Source: Acheta domesticus
Taxonomy: Eukaryota > Arthropoda > Insecta > Orthoptera > Gryllidae
Length of the DNA: 64,000 nt
Direction: 5' to 3'
Assembly: GCA_031308135.1 (NCBI GenBank)
Contig: JAHLJT010004567.1
Coordinates: 35,564,792 to 35,628,791 of the forward strand
Below the pieces are notes generated by a model. The model saw only the letters and a program-made list of their open reading frames with translations. It was not told the DNA's origin and did no database searches. The position numbers and the translations under genes were made by a program. This document shows positions 30,556-44,761 of this stretch, in pieces. Every line of letters begins with the position of its first letter. The stretch's first letter is position 1.

Positions 30556-33500
30556 CTAGTCCCTGCTTCTCGCGTTGTTGCGATCTGTCCACACCCGCGG
30601 CGGTAGTTACGGCAGGATGTTCCGCGTGGAGGCTGCGGATCTTCCGACGACCTCGATTTAAAAGGGCGCTCACTGTAAATTCTTAATTGATTTAAAACAG
30701 AACGAAGTACAAAACGTATCAAAGTGAAACTCTATTTAAACTAGCTCTTGAGAAATTCTCTTTTAGAAAGAATACATGATAAAATAAACAGCTTCAGCTG
30801 TAAAGAAAAATGGATATTAGAAAGAATGAAGAATAAAACATCGCAACGTGAAACTCTTATTTAAACCAGCTATTAAAAAACTTTTAAAAAGAATACATGA
30901 TAATAATATTAAAACAGCTGCGGTAACAAAAATGGGTATAACAAAATGAGTATTTGAAAGTTGTCCTGATAGATCATGTACACGAAATGTAATTAATAAA
31001 TGAAATATAAATAACGAAAAGTGTTGTTAACAATTTCAATAATTATAAATTGGATGTAGATCACTGCGGATATTAGAATAAATTGCTTTCACTCGTACAG
31101 CTTGTGAGCACATCTTTCTAGTGAATACAAAAATGTCACTTTCCTCCGTATCGACGTATTATCTTGATCAGCGGCAGTTTAACGATGGGGTTTATTCCAA
31201 CCAAAAATGCCTATATAACTGCAATAAATCACATAATGTATTACCAGAATCGTTTGACGAGTTGAAAGTAAGAAAATGCATACATCGACCGGCGGGTCGT
31301 TGGGTCTATGACCAATCAGAGACCACCGGTACGCGTCACCACGCTCTGCGGTAGTTCCCTGCCTGGGCGGGAGTCCGCAGTCCGTCGGATGCAGCCAGAG
31401 CGAGCGGACGCGTCAAGAAGTCGCTTTTCTTTGGTTTTGCTTCCAAAATTACATTTGTGACTACCAAGAAGAATTCGTGATTCGATCATTGGTACTCATT
31501 CATAGCATATCGATTACTGACACGAAGTAAGAAGGTTTACAATGGAAAGTAGAAATAACGATCTGGAAACTAAATGATAAAATGTAGAAACGTCCAAAAA
31601 AACAGTATTCACTCTTTGTCAGTATTTTTACCTATTTTGTTGTAACAAAGTAACTATATCATGTATTTAATTAGTTTCTTATTTTGGTGATGGAGAGATG
31701 TAAAAATTAACTAAAAAGTTCAAAAAATCTTCTTTTCTGATTTTCAAAATAGTCAATCAAATCCATAACCTAAAAGAAAATTACTGACAGACCTTAAACA
31801 GTTTTTTAAAATATAACAAAATATATTTTTTTACAAGTAACGTATACGCATATATGCATGTATATACATATACGCATAGTGACATGTAAACGAATTCTAT
31901 AAAGAAAATGTTAAGAACATCAAAAGGTAACTGTAGTAGATCCTGTAGTTGAATGACATGGGTCGGACTAATGTTCGGAGCGAAGATAAAGACGAAGGAG
32001 ATTCAGGAACGGCCGCGATCTCGTAACAACAGATGAGAGTTGAGTATCAAGATGATCCGCAGACTAAAACACAACCACCTACGTAATGTAAACTGGAATA
32101 CCTCTGCCACACACGCTGATCGCAAAAACAAATAACCCCCCAGCGGAGAGGCCAGAGACAGGAACAGCGCGGAGCCGTGAACGCGCGGAGACACAGATGA
32201 GAACGCGGCCGCAAAGCGACATCCCGTGGTGGCGCTTCTTGCAGCAATCCCGTAGAGTCCCTAGACACTCGTACAAAGAGTAGGGCATTGTACAAAGAGT
32301 AGTTTCATGTTCCACCGATCTCACCATTTTATATACAGTCGTCACGAGAATTGGAACTGTGTGATATTCTGTGTGTTAAGAACCATCATTCCATCCCAAA
32401 CCAATATTAAAATCTCCATAACGTCAATTGTAAGAATTTGTCTTCAGCCCCTAATTGCTGCCTGGAGGGGCTATCGGGTGAGAGGATGTTAAATGGCGAC
32501 GGTTGCGCTACTCTCTGTATCTAGGGACTCTACCATCCCGCTAACCCCAGTGCTTCAGCCTCCCCTGCGCCCCTATGGTGTTTATTGAGAGAAACGGGGG
32601 GGGGGGATATTATGAAGAGTATTTGAAACAATATTTTTATATTTTACATACGAAGGTTTGAGCTAAAATAGTAGAGATTTTATAAACAAATTTGAGAAAG
32701 AAAACTGAAATGCTCTGCATTTGCAGTGACAAAATTCAATTTTATTAATATTTCGTAAAAGAATGTAATTTGAAAGCAATTTTTAAGGTATTGTATAATA
32801 AAAATATTTATTTTTTAATGCCGATTTTGATGGGGTTGGTAGAAATGGAGAATTTCAGATTTCAAAAACTGCAGTCATAAATTGTTATCATAGCTTGAGT
32901 CACAAACGAAAGTTCACACTATCTTTTAATTTCAATGAAAGTTTATTGAAAACATGTTAAAAAACAAACGCCAAGAAATTACAGAATATTTTAATTGCTT
33001 TTAATGAGGAACTTTTTTATCTTTTTGCGAACAGATTTCTAATCATTAATGAATGACACGCGGAGAGAGGCTTAAGTGTACCCTTTGTGACTGTAATGAT
33101 TTGTACGTAAATAAGAAAAATATATGCTGGCCCTCCTTCGATAAAATTGAACGCAAAAATCAAACAAGACTGTTCCTTAAACGTATTTCACATCATCAAT
33201 ACATAAAGTAAAAATGTATTACAACGAAATATGAGTATCAACTGACGACTTGATTCACGACCCAATTCACAATCCATAATTTTATAGTACGTACCTCCCA
33301 TTTCACGTATTTAACGTACCTCCCTTGTCAATCTTCTAATGGGTGTTATTATAAGTAGTTACTGGCGTAGAAAGTGTCTTGTAACACACCTGAAACCAAA
33401 AGAAATATTTGATTATACATTTTATCACAAATATTGGGCATTGTAAATAACAAATTATAAAAAACTAATTATTTTATGAATACAAAATGATATAGAACAT

Positions 33501-34099
33501 AGAATACACAAGCATCAGATATTATAGTGGAATCATCCCTAGTATAAAGACAACCCTTCTGGCGTCAGGGAAGATATGTGAAAACAGAAAAGAATGAAAC
33601 AACAAAAGTTGCGATAAAGGTTTCAGAATAATTTCAACACAACTGTTTTCTACAGTTTCGAAATAATGACTGATATTTAATATAGGACAAAATATACGGC
33701 CAAGCTCTAAACACATCTCCAATATCGTAATGGGGTCGACAAGCATGAGAGAACGAGAGAGAAGCTTCGCTGCAAACACATACACACCGCGCAAACACAA
33801 CGGAGTGTCACAGCGTGGACGCAGGGGCACCGTTTGGTCCATTGCTCCCTCGGCTCGATAGTGCAGCCATGCACCCCTGACCCCTGCCTGAGCGCCCGCG
33901 CCCGCGCTCGCGCCCACCCCAGCACCCAATCTGGTGCCCGCTCCTACCAACCGAGTACACCTCCCTATTCGAGTACTCTACCTCTCGATTCCTGCGTATT
34001 CAGCGATTCGCTCACCTGCCAGCCTCTCCGCTCCCCTCCTCGTCCCCCTGCCTTCCTCCCAGTTGCCCGCGCACCCACCCGCTTGCCTTTCCACCCGCC

Positions 34100-34700
34100 C
34101 AACCGCCCTGTTGCCAGATCTCCCTCTCACCCCGCCGGCCTCTCGCCACACCGTCATCTCGCCCAACCGCCCTCTGGCCCGACCTCCCTCTCGCCCGACC
34201 TCCCTCTCACCCGGCCTCCCTCTCGCCCGACCTCCCTCTCGCCCGACCTACCTCTCGCCCGACCTCCCTCTTGCCCGACCTCCCTCTCGCCCGACCTCCC
34301 TCTCGCCCGACCTCCCTCTCGCCCGACCACCCTCTCGCCCGACCTCCCTCTCGCCCGACCTCCCTCTCGCCCGATCTCCCTCTCGCCCGACCTCCCTCTC
34401 GCCCGACCTCCCTCTCGCCCGACCTCCCTCTCGCCCGACCTCCCTCTCGCCCGACCTCCCTCTCGCCCGACCTCCCTCTCGCCCGACCTCCCTCTCGCCC
34501 GACCTCCCTCTCGCCCGTCCTCCCTCTCGCCCGACCGCTCTCTCGCCCAACCGCCCTCTCGCCCAACCGCCCTCTAGACCAACCGCCCTCTCGACCAACC
34601 GCCCTCTCGACCAACCGCCCTCTAGACCAACCACCCTCTCGACCAACCGCCATCTCGCCCAACCGCCCTTTCGCCCAACCGCCATCTCGACCAACCGCCT
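34100..34700. repeat. 16-bp minisatellite CTCGCCCGACCTCCCT (copy 2)
   Basis: More homogeneous than in copy 1. Nearly all units carry CCCGACC and the CCCGAAC block of copy 1 is missing. The same CTCGACCAACCGCC decay is seen at the right edge. Confidence 0.85.
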
Positions 34701-35174
34701 TTCACCGGTCCGCTCTGCCTCCTACTCCCCCTATCACCCATCCTACCTCCCCGGTCGCTTGTCCAATTCCCCGCCCTCCTAACCGCTCTCTTGACTGTCA
34801 GCCACACCAACCAACTCATTCACACTCATCCACCTCCGAGCTTGCCTCCGCGCCCGTCCCGGAACCCACCTCCCTCCTACCCCGCGCCCGGACATCGCCG
34901 CAGCTGACGTCGCGTTGTGCAAATGTATTCCGCGGGGAAATCACAGTTGCACGAGGCTTCCCCGCGCGGTAAACACCCAGCCAATCGACCGCTGTTTATT
35001 TTCAATGATGTGTTGCCCCCGCCGAGATCTGAAGCGCGGCCTCTTCGTGTCCCCGACCCGCCCTGCGCCATCCATTTCCCCGCGCGACCGTCTGCAATAT
35101 CCGCTTTGTCTCGCGCGTCGCGCCGCGCCGCTTCGCGTCGCACCGAGAGGGGCGTGGCCGCCATCGCTCGAGAG

Positions 35175-35640
35175 CGAGAGCGAGCGCGAGCGCGAGCGAA
35201 AGAGAGAACGAGAGGGAGAGAAAAACGAGAGGGAGAGAGAACGAGAGGGAAAGACAACGAGAGGGAGAGAATGAGAGGGAGACAGGTCGAGAGAGAGACA
35301 GAACAAGAGAGAGACAGAACGAGAGAGAGACAGAACGAGAGAGAGACAGAACGAGAGAGAGACTGAACGAGAGAGAGAGACAGAACGAGAGAGAGACTGA
35401 ACGAGAGAGAGACAGAACGAGAGAGAAAACGACAAAGGGAACAAAAAAGAGAGAGCGAACGAGGGAGAGAAATAGAGAGAAACTAAGTGAGAGAACGAGT
35501 GAGAGAACGAGTGAGAGAACGAGTGAGACAACGAGTGAGAGAACGAGTGAGACAACGAGAGAGAGAACGAGAGAGAGAACGAGAGAGAGAACGAGAGAGA
35601 ACGAGAAAATGAACGAGAGAGAGAAAAGGAGAGAGAGAGG
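35175..35640. repeat. GA-rich array (copy 2)
   Basis: Equivalent of 13535-13955 with a different arrangement of GAGAGAACGAG and GAGACAGAAC units. Confidence 0.85.
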
Positions 35641-36611
35641 TGGAAGGAGGAAGCGCTGCGCGGCAGTCGAAATATACCGCGAGCGGCGTGGGGCGTCAGT
35701 TTGCTGTAAATCACCGCCGCGCAAACACTTGTCGCGTCGCGTTCTTTCTCCGCGCCCCCGTAACAAGAGTCTGCGCAGCGTCTGTCTGTCCGGGCGCACT
35801 TTATCACGCGCGAGGCGACTTCTCTTTCTGCCGTGTGTGTCTTTGTCGTGTTTGATTCATCGCTTGGACTTTCGTGCTTGCGTTGTGGGGCAGTGACGTA
35901 GGTTCGAGAAGTGCATGGTTGGGACGTTTTCGATTTCGTGTACATGAGAAAGATATTGGATTATGGAACTTTGTAAGTAAGACAGAACAAAATGAAGAAA
36001 AATCAAAAATGCATTTAAGATGGTGTAGATATGTGGCATCCAGAAATTCTGTTTACCTTGTAAATTAAAATTAAATATCCGAGGAATGTACTGGTAATGT
36101 ACTCTCTGATTTCTTGAGTACTTCCCAATTAAATTTAAGTCATATAATGATTTATTAAATGGCATGTGTAATAATCTACAATAGCATAACACAAGGTTGA
36201 AAAAACGGTAAAATCTTTTTTTATCACATACTGTGTAATTTAAAGATATCTGGAATGTCTTGAAGTAAGCGCCTGGATACTTGTACAATGCAACCCGCAT
36301 CACAACCGTGTGTTGCTACGTGCATTGCTGTAATATAGCTACAATTCGCAGTATTGCCGGAGCCTCGAGGGATCAGAGGGAATAACCTATTGGGGACACA
36401 GAATCAGTCCTCTGCTGGCTTTAATAATAAAATTGAGTCAGAATTGGGAGGAAAATATCATGCGCCATTCCTGATCCATTCCAGGTACCGCTCCTCATTC
36501 GCCTGGAATTTTTCGGAGAAAGGCATAGAAAAGACTTCTGATATAGTTGGCCACTACATTTCATGACCCGCTGATGCACAGACGCAGCATTTTAGGCCCA
36601 TTGCATATATT

Positions 36612-36875
36612 ACTGGTGAGGTGACTTAGGGCATCAACTGATGTTACTGCAGTGTCTCTGACTGAGAGGTCGTAGGTTCGAGCATCGACGGTGGGAGGAT
36701 TTTCGACAGTAGCTAGATAGCTAGCCCGAGTTCGGACGCTGTCTGCAGGAAAATTCTAGCGGCCGGCTGTTCTGATCGGTAGTTTTCCGTCATTTCTCCT
36801 ATCAACACCAGGCGAATACCGGTCCAGTACCCAAACAAAATGGCCATGGAGCGCGCGCGATCTTCCCTTCGAAGA
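36612..36875 (+). mobile_element. SINE family A, tail deleted (copy 2)
   Basis: It starts GGTGAGGTGACTTAGGGCAT with the box-B-like GGTTCGAGCATCG and keeps the CTGATCGGTAGTTTTCC body. It breaks off after GCGCGCGATCTTCCC, where the sequence jumps to the equivalent of 16090 in copy 1. Confidence 0.7.
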
Positions 36876-38016
36876 GATAAAAGTTATTCAAATGAAAATT
36901 CATTACAATCGGAACTCCAAGACAATTCTACCTACACAATGTTGAAAAAAGGTTAGATTTTATTAGCATTCGTACTAAAGTGCACAATATTTTGAAAATT
37001 TGTCCTCCCCTCTCACCACAAATACCACAATTTTTATCTTTCCTTTGATGTATTTCATCAAAGAATAGATCTTACAAACAAACGCTGTTAGCGTGGAAGA
37101 GACTAAAAATGTAATGGTGTAATTTGACTATTGAAGAGTTTGACGATTTACTATTTGACTACTGAAAGTTGCATTCATAGATCTATTACTCTGAATAGGA
37201 ATAAATGTCTTGAAATGTTCAGGTCGTGAGTGTGAAAAATTACCCATTTGTTTGTTTGGATGTGAGTATAAAACAAAAAAGGCAGCAAAGAGACAAATGT
37301 GCTCTTTTCAGTTTCACATGGTCTCTTCTCACGAACAACTGACTTATGACAAATGTCACTATGACATTTGCGACTATCATAGTGCTTGCGACTTTCTGCA
37401 TCAGCAGTTGAATACAGCGGTTATGCTGCATAAAGCAAAAGAGCTCGCACCCAAAATCCTCCACTGACATTGGAATCTTAAGTATTTATTTAACATCTTT
37501 AAATTTCTTATCCCGAAGTTATTTAAACATCATGTAACTGTAATCATATAGTAGAACGTACCTGATCCAAAATTTTAAATCCCTGTCTGCAAAGCATGTG
37601 GAACGTGCTCGAACACTTAATTCTAAAAACCTCATATTCCATAATGTCATTCGTACTATACTTCATTAACTCAGAATGATTTGACACATAAGGTTGAAAT
37701 CAGCCGCAAGACAAACATTACAATAATATGACTCACTAACAGCTACTACTGTGAGCCGTTGTTCAGCAAAGCAGAGTAAGAGGTGGTACAACAAACACGT
37801 ACACGAAAGTCGCCATTATTTTACCTCCCCAACCTTCTCACCTTCCCATTATTTCGTAAAACAGTCTTCTTCCTTCTCAAATTTAAGTATACATCATGAA
37901 CAGTCATTAAATGTGACTCAACTACAAATAAGTAACATCGCAGTGTAAACTGTAATTGAACACAAGATGAAAGAAAATATTATTGTATATTACGTACTCA
38001 ATCTTTTAACGTTATA

Positions 38017-38205
38017 CAGTAAATCCTCGTTGGCACGAACTTGCTTAATACAAATTACGCTGTAACAAGAACAAAACTTCGGTCCCCGCAATGGGTTATA
38101 GTAATACCAACATTTACTTGTATAATACTCGAATAACGCGAATTTTTATAAAACGAACTCCGATTATTTCGGTCCCATGGAATTCGTGTTAAGATGGGTT
38201 TACTG
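38017..38205. mobile_element. pogo/Tigger-type MITE (copy 2)
   Basis: Same element as 17108-17290. CAGTAAATCCT and GGGTTTACTG ends are flanked on both sides by TA, showing the intact target duplication that has decayed on the left in copy 1. Confidence 0.75.
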
Positions 38206-39594
38206 TATATATTTATTTTGCATAAAATAAATCACAAACACATTGATGAAGGAACCACCATGTAACAAATTACATGAATTATTTCTCAGATCTACAATGT
38301 ATGGTAGAAAATAACAGTTGTTTTGTGTGTTTTAGAGACGATTAACTATATTTTGTGTTTTCCCTGGTAAACATGTTTTTTTTAGTTTTGTTAACTTTTC
38401 ATTCATTTTATATCGAAATGTCTTCAAACGAATCCTTTGTGTTTGTACTGCGTGAGCACCTTTCAATTAGTCACACACTGTTCCTTTCGTATAATTTCGT
38501 ATCAAAGTGGTGAACCCCCTTCCTATAGTGTACGTATTTCTTTTTCTACTCCCATTCTACAAATCTGTCATTTGATGGCTACAACCCCTTACATAATAAC
38601 ACTCATTATGATAAAGATTTCATTATGACACAGGTTCTTGACCAGAATACAGCATGGGAATATCTTCGTGCTAATCACACGTATCCCCCTAAACCCATAG
38701 CCGCGAGGCTGGGAGGCTGCTTGTAGACCATGGCCCGTGTACGGGTCGACATGACGAGTACAAGCAAACAAACAAAATAGTAGGTTCTTGACCAATCACA
38801 GAAGAGTTTTCAAACCAAGTATTAACTCATAATTAATCACAGAGAATCGTTCTAGTAAATGTTTCGTTCGATTGTGTACATTAAAATTGGATTTAATACT
38901 ATATTATGCGTATGAATTTATTCTATTATTAGCATTTTCCTGTGAAATGTTATTTACAATAAATTGGATCACAATTTCACTTCGATTCTAATTGACTAGC
39001 GCAGCGATAAATCAAAGCCACCTGGGGCAGGGTAGACTAGGTCTTCTAGGTGCCTTTGGCTGAATCCTACATGTCAACTGCCACGAAACGATTCAGTGTA
39101 AAAGTTTAACTTATAAAAGTTACCATAAGTCGTAGAAAAAGGACCGTATGAAACTCAGTGTAATGCGAATTAATACACTCGTGCGAAGTTTACGATACTC
39201 GCTCGTTCTTCGCTCGCATCGTAATATCACAGTCGTGTATTAATACCCATCATTACATCATCTTTTCATAATGTACTATTAATTACCCTTAAGTTATTAC
39301 TTAGGAAAGCTTAGATCTTCGGAAACTTAGGAAAGCAACCTGCGAAAGCCTCAAGCGAGATCCGGGTGACACACGAGCGGTAATGCGCGGAGCGGGACGC
39401 ACACTCGGCACGCCCAGCGCGGCGTCGCCTCGCTCATCGCTCACGCGCCGCCCATTACCACTGTTTATTGAAGTTGACCGATTGTATTTGCGGCGCCGTC
39501 CCCAGGGCTGGCCCCGCCCCGCCCCAGACCGCTCCGGCGCGCGTCGCCCCTCCACGCCCCGACCTGCTGAGTGCGATCGGAGTCAGCACTGCCG

Positions 39595-39853
39595 CTGTGT
39601 GACCAGCGTCTCGCACCGGGAAGTCCCAGAATTTCTCGGGGGAATAACTGGGAGACTTAGTTGTCTAGCAGACGGCTACTCTGATCGGTAGTTTTCCGCG
39701 GTTTCTACGATCAATACCAGGCTCGGAGTAGTATGATAACAAATAGGCCACGGACCGAGCGCAATTTTTCCTTCCTCTCCTTTGTCGTATCCTCACCCCT
39801 TTCATATACACACTATCTCCCTCTTTCTTTCTTTCTTTCTTTATTTCTTTATT

Positions 39854-39886
<33 letters not shown>

Positions 39887-40083
39887 AACACATTCTTTCA
39901 AGCACTTCTCTACTGCACATGTCAGGACTTAGAGCGTGATCAAGCGAGGGAGCAGTAAGAAAGTACTGGGAGGGGGAAATCCGAAAGCTGACATGTAGCC
40001 ATCCAGGGAGGGACACCGCCACCTCCTCGGATAAAACATTGCCTACATTATCATGACTCATAACCTTAGCAGTTTGGTCCCGG
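39595..40083 (+). mobile_element. SINE family A, 5'-truncated (copy 2)
   Basis: Equivalent of 18660-19150 and almost identical to it, including the TTTC/CT/AC microsatellite. Confidence 0.65.
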
Positions 40084-40598
40084 AAACAACCAACCAATGA
40101 ACCCAGAACTGCCCCGGCCCATCCCATTCCACCCGCTGCGCCCCATCTCGCCCATCCCCGTTCGATTCCCACTCAACCCTCCTCGTTTTACCCCTTCACA
40201 ATCCGGCTCTCTGCTGTGCGCTATAAGGTGAGTGAGCCAGGCAGTGTGTCAACACAAAAAGAGCGATCACTTTTGAAAGATCCGCGAAAGAGAAGCGATC
40301 GCTTCACATGAACGATGTCATGAATGAGAGCGTAAAATCAATATTGTAAAATTCTAAGATTGTGGATCAAATAGGTAGGTAATTACCGAATTGATAATGG
40401 GTTGCTTAAGAAAAGATGTTAAATGGAATTTTCTTCTATTATTCTTATATTTCTCTATTAATTATAAATTTTAAATATGCTGTTAACCACAGTGCTTTTC
40501 TTTCACAGCAAAATACAAGGAATTAAAATATATCATTTCGATTCCGTAAACAACAGTAGTTTTCACAGCCAAAAATGAATCTTCTATGAAAATTCTTC

Positions 40599-42750
40599 GT
40601 CCCTCTTTCGCTATTTACCTGCACCGTTTATACAAATTGAGATGAGATCGCAGAGAACATTTTTTTAGGTTACGTTAGGAAAAGCAATAGGATTGAAGAA
40701 TATTTTCCGACTACAAAATAGAATATCCATACAAGAACATCATTATTTAGACTGTAGGGTAAAAATCATTGTACTCAGTACAAAGTTAATTCTATGCTGA
40801 TGAAATAAGGTAATCAGTATTGGCGGTGAAAAATGACTTATCACGTTACATTTCGCAATGGCCATTACTCCATAATCACGCGGCATATACACAAGTTTTT
40901 GGCCATAATTTTAACTCGCAAATTTTGATTTTAGGTACCTATTGTGATAATTAACATTTAGTAATTGAAAACGGTGCTGAATTAAATTTGATACGTATAA
41001 AACAATGTGGTTGAGTGCCACAGAATATATTAATAATGCAAATTGTGGAGGAAAATCTTATCATGCATTATTACAAATCAATTTCATGCCTATCAGTTTG
41101 CCAAATTCACATGATTCATGCGTATATATACAAAATTCTTTTAACTGCAGCTTTTCCACTCTAAAACAGTTAATTAAAAGTATACTGATAGGCTTACGAA
41201 AAAATGTATGTACCTGTCTTTAATTATTGACCTATTGCAGATGGCTGAATGCGTCATTAAAAACTGAAAATGTTTTTTTTTCACGAGCAAACACTACTGA
41301 CAAGCCAATTACGCCTCCCACATTCACATATTACTTAATCAAATTTAAGCAGTCTGTGACTCATTCTCAGATGATTCCACAATATACATTTTAAGATATC
41401 TCATTACTTAGTTAAAAAGTTGTTAATTAATTTCGGCGAATCGAAATGAATCTGCTTCCTTCATTTGTTTCATCAATACGTTTAGCCACATATTATAAGG
41501 TGCGCTTCATGAGACATATTCCGAAGCAACTCATCACTGAATGTTTAATTTTTATGTAACATTCTGTACAAATATTTAGCTGGGCAGATGTGTTTGTGCT
41601 CTAATTGAGCTGAGAGCAATGAATAGGAGAAATATTTTATGTAGTCATCAACAGAACTACTTTGCGAGACATACAAAACGACGCATTTTCAAACGCGAAG
41701 ACAAATACTTGCACACATTTTTTTGCAGAAGTGGTGTATTCTTTTAGAAAATGTTCATACGTAAAAATATTTTTCAATCATATCAGATTACAAGCCTTAA
41801 TATTCAAGGATAAGCTGAGATGAATCACTTAACACTGGTGTAAGGAGAAGCAGTAGCAATATGTTTCAGAGTTCTCAAGTATAATTATGGCAAAAATACC
41901 ACTGAATGTAGCTATCAAATTAGTAATTGTTCCACTAGTACATGATTTAGCAGATTTTTACTTCGTAAGTGTAATTATCCGGTAATTTTCCAATTTAATG
42001 GCTCATTCCAAACATGCTTCTAGTCGAAGTTGTGAGACATTTGATCTCTATTTGATCCCTCTCATTACATGAAGTGGGTGGATCACCACAAAGTCACAAT
42101 TGCCCAATTATAATAAGAGAAGCACGTCATTCAGAGAGTACTCTATCGAATGCCCAATACTCTGTAGTAGTTCTACTTTGGAAACAAGAGAGAGGGAAGA
42201 TGAATATGAATTTTTTTTCTTCTAGGTATTCATACCGTTCTGATGTCGAAAGTTTGTTTCTATCAAGAGTTAATTACAAATTTCCCGAAAAAACTCACAT
42301 GTCAATGACAACAACTATACGTCACTAAATAAGTTAGATAATTTTATAGATACCAGTTGAGAATCATCAACAGATATTTGAAGTGGAAAACCAATAAAAA
42401 AGATTAATAATTTTTTTTACATATACTTCCTCTATTTGTAATTGACGTCTTGTCTTATGTCCGTAAAATTAAACTTCGTCAATCTAAGCCTATAAAATCA
42501 TTGCCTAATCTAAATTGTAATGATGCTATCTCTAACGTAAATAAAAAATCGTATGAAAAAACAATTTTTGTTTTATAACTTAATTTAGACACTTGACTGA
42601 ATCTAAAGCTTATTTATTGCAAACAAGGTTTATGTTCAAATATGAAAATTTAATTTATATTTTCCATGATGTTACATGATTTCTGGTTAGGTTTTTTTTA
42701 TATTCCTGCTCTTCGACGACAGACAATTAATCTTTGATGTTGCAGATACT
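40599..42750. other. Unique host sequence right of the empty site, no gene seen
   Basis: AT-rich, only short frames. It continues directly from the host sequence that in copy 1 is interrupted by the virus. I see no repeat of the window families here. Confidence 0.5.
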
Positions 42751-42752
42751 TA

Positions 42753-44360
42753 ACTAGTGGTGCTACAGAATGGCACAGACTTTCCCGTATTAGTTTTCTA
42801 TTTTCTTGGATCTTCGCTAGCTATTCGGAATTGCCACATACTCTTTCTTGCCAGCTACCATCTATCACCGCCAAAAGTACATTTTTTGTCATTTTCTTAA
42901 TTGTTCGTTTTCCTATTGGTAGAACGAAAATATTAATTTCAGAATATTAAAGAACACAGAAACCTAGCCGTAAATGACAATTTTCTTTTGAAAATGTGTG
43001 CCGTTTAAGAGAAAATGGCGTTTTAGCACTACTAAAAATGCGAAATTTGAAGCTCATATTCACAGAAAATTTTTGAGTTTTCAAATTACTTTATTTGAAG
43101 TTATTTGAAGCACTTAAACTCACAAATATAATAATCTTTACAAATTGCGAATAATGTGCATATTAAAGATGTGAGAGATCTTTCAAAAAATTTACATTTA
43201 TATAATTTTTGAAAAAAACAAAAAAATAACTCAAAATATACATTACGTCATATTAAAAAGCGTAATTATCACTATCTGTTACAAAAGTTTCAAGAAAAAA
43301 TTTGCAACCATATATGAGAAAATGGCGTTTGAGCATTTCTGAAAATGCCGAAATTTGAGCTACTTTTCACAGAAAACGGTAGTGTTTTCGAGAAACTTTA
43401 CTTGACATTATTTAAAGCATATATACTCGTAAATATAATAATGTGAAAAACTCGCCGCTAATGAAAATATTAACGACGTGAGAGACAAGTAAAAAGCTTT
43501 ACATTTTTGTAATTTTTGAAAAACCAACTGATAGACCAATATGGCTTTTATGTCATCTGATAGAGTAAATTTACCACTATCCCTACCAAAAGTTTAAAGA
43601 AAAACTTTGGAGCCTTTATTGAGAAAATCTTGTTTTTGTATTTTTTTTAAAATTTCACGTATTGCACGCAGTATTGCACGAAAACTACTAAAATTTTGAG
43701 AAACATTTACAGGACCTTTATGAAAGAACTCAATATGCAGAACAAATTTTATTTGAAGAAAAAATCTCTGTCTTCAATTTTGTAGCTGGAGAAAGACGCC
43801 GAAAAAAATTCAAGCTTACAAAATTTTCGAAAATTCAGAGTTATTCGTGAAAATCGGACCTATGCCATGTTAATAAGTGTATTTTATTCTATTCATACAA
43901 GAAATTTAAAGAAAAAATTTGGAGCCGTTTTTGAGAAAATTTTGAAAATCCCCGGGGGCTTCATATAAAGTACCCCCAAGTTTTGAAGAATCTTTTTCAA
44001 AATCGCAAAGCTTCGACTAGAATCAAATCGACCGGGGAATATCCATTTTGGAAGAAATCGTACGTATGGTTTAGGCGCTAGCAGTATTCACAGACGAACG
44101 GACGGACAAACAGACGGACAGACGGACGTTTTACTTTCAATTGGGTTTTCGGTATCAAGGACGTAGAAAACAGGGTTTCTGGCTACACAACGTGTTAGGG
44201 GATTTTTTTTCTTAATTTAGCAACTGGTGTTATCCACTTCTTCGTTTTCACGGCCCGGCAATTAATTTTTTTCCGCCGAAAATTGGCCATTTTTTCGCGC
44301 AGCATTACATAACTTTCCCTATACTACGTATATCACTCCGTGTATACGTACGTATACGGG
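42753..44360 (+). mobile_element. Dispersed repeat (family B) with ~305-bp internal period
   Basis: It shares its left part (ACTAGTGG...ACAGAATGG...CAGACTTTCC) with 56830-57195 and its right part (GAAAACTACT..., CAGACGGACAGACGG, TTTTCGGTATC, ACATAACTTTC) with 59770-60420. Inside, the motif GAGAAAAT recurs at 43009, 43316, 43621 and 43933, each time with similar flanking text, giving a period of 305-312 bases. No open reading frame of use is present. A 16-bp palindrome (GTATACGTACGTATAC, 44342-44357) lies near the right end. The class is unknown: a non-autonomous element or satellite-derived unit. Confidence 0.6.
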
Positions 44361-44761
44361 AAAGTAAAAATAAACGAAACGTTGCAGCAAGTCAGCTGTT
44401 AATTGATGACCCGATTTACAAATATCAGCAACACTAATCCGTATAATGGTACATCTACATGGTTATAATTTCTGAATAAATCAATTTTTTTCTTAACAGA
44501 GGTGGGTGTACAAATAAATGTCTCAAAAGCATGTCGATCGAAAAACGAACGTAAAATTTCGGCCCTACTTCCTTCTCCCTCGATTAGCATACCGTTCTTC
44601 TGACAATCACTTTTCGGCATTGTTTGAAACGTTACTTTGATGAAAAATATGCACGCAAGGCAAATAATCATGAGAACGCAATTTTGGAAGATCCGACAAT
44701 TCATTTTGAGCTACCGTGAATTTCTCAGGATGCAAATTGTCTGTGAGTCATTGGGACTTGC

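Larger units (their letters stand above)
26401..40598 (+). repeat. Host segment present twice, copy 2 (no viral DNA)
   Basis: Collinear with 4898-19666. It shows many single-base indels in homopolymers (dense in 26401-30700), substitutions of several percent in places (for example 31430-31560), and near-identity over 38860-40598. It lacks about 900 bases present in copy 1 after 36875 and has about 130 unmatched bases at 36955-37085. Sub-elements follow copy 1: 45-bp array 29285-29700, C-rich array 29930-30555, 16-bp array 34100-34700, GA array 35175-35640, SINE 36612-36875, MITE 38017-38205, nested inverted repeat 39173-39247, SINE 39595-40083. No gene is supported in the remainder. Confidence 0.9.
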
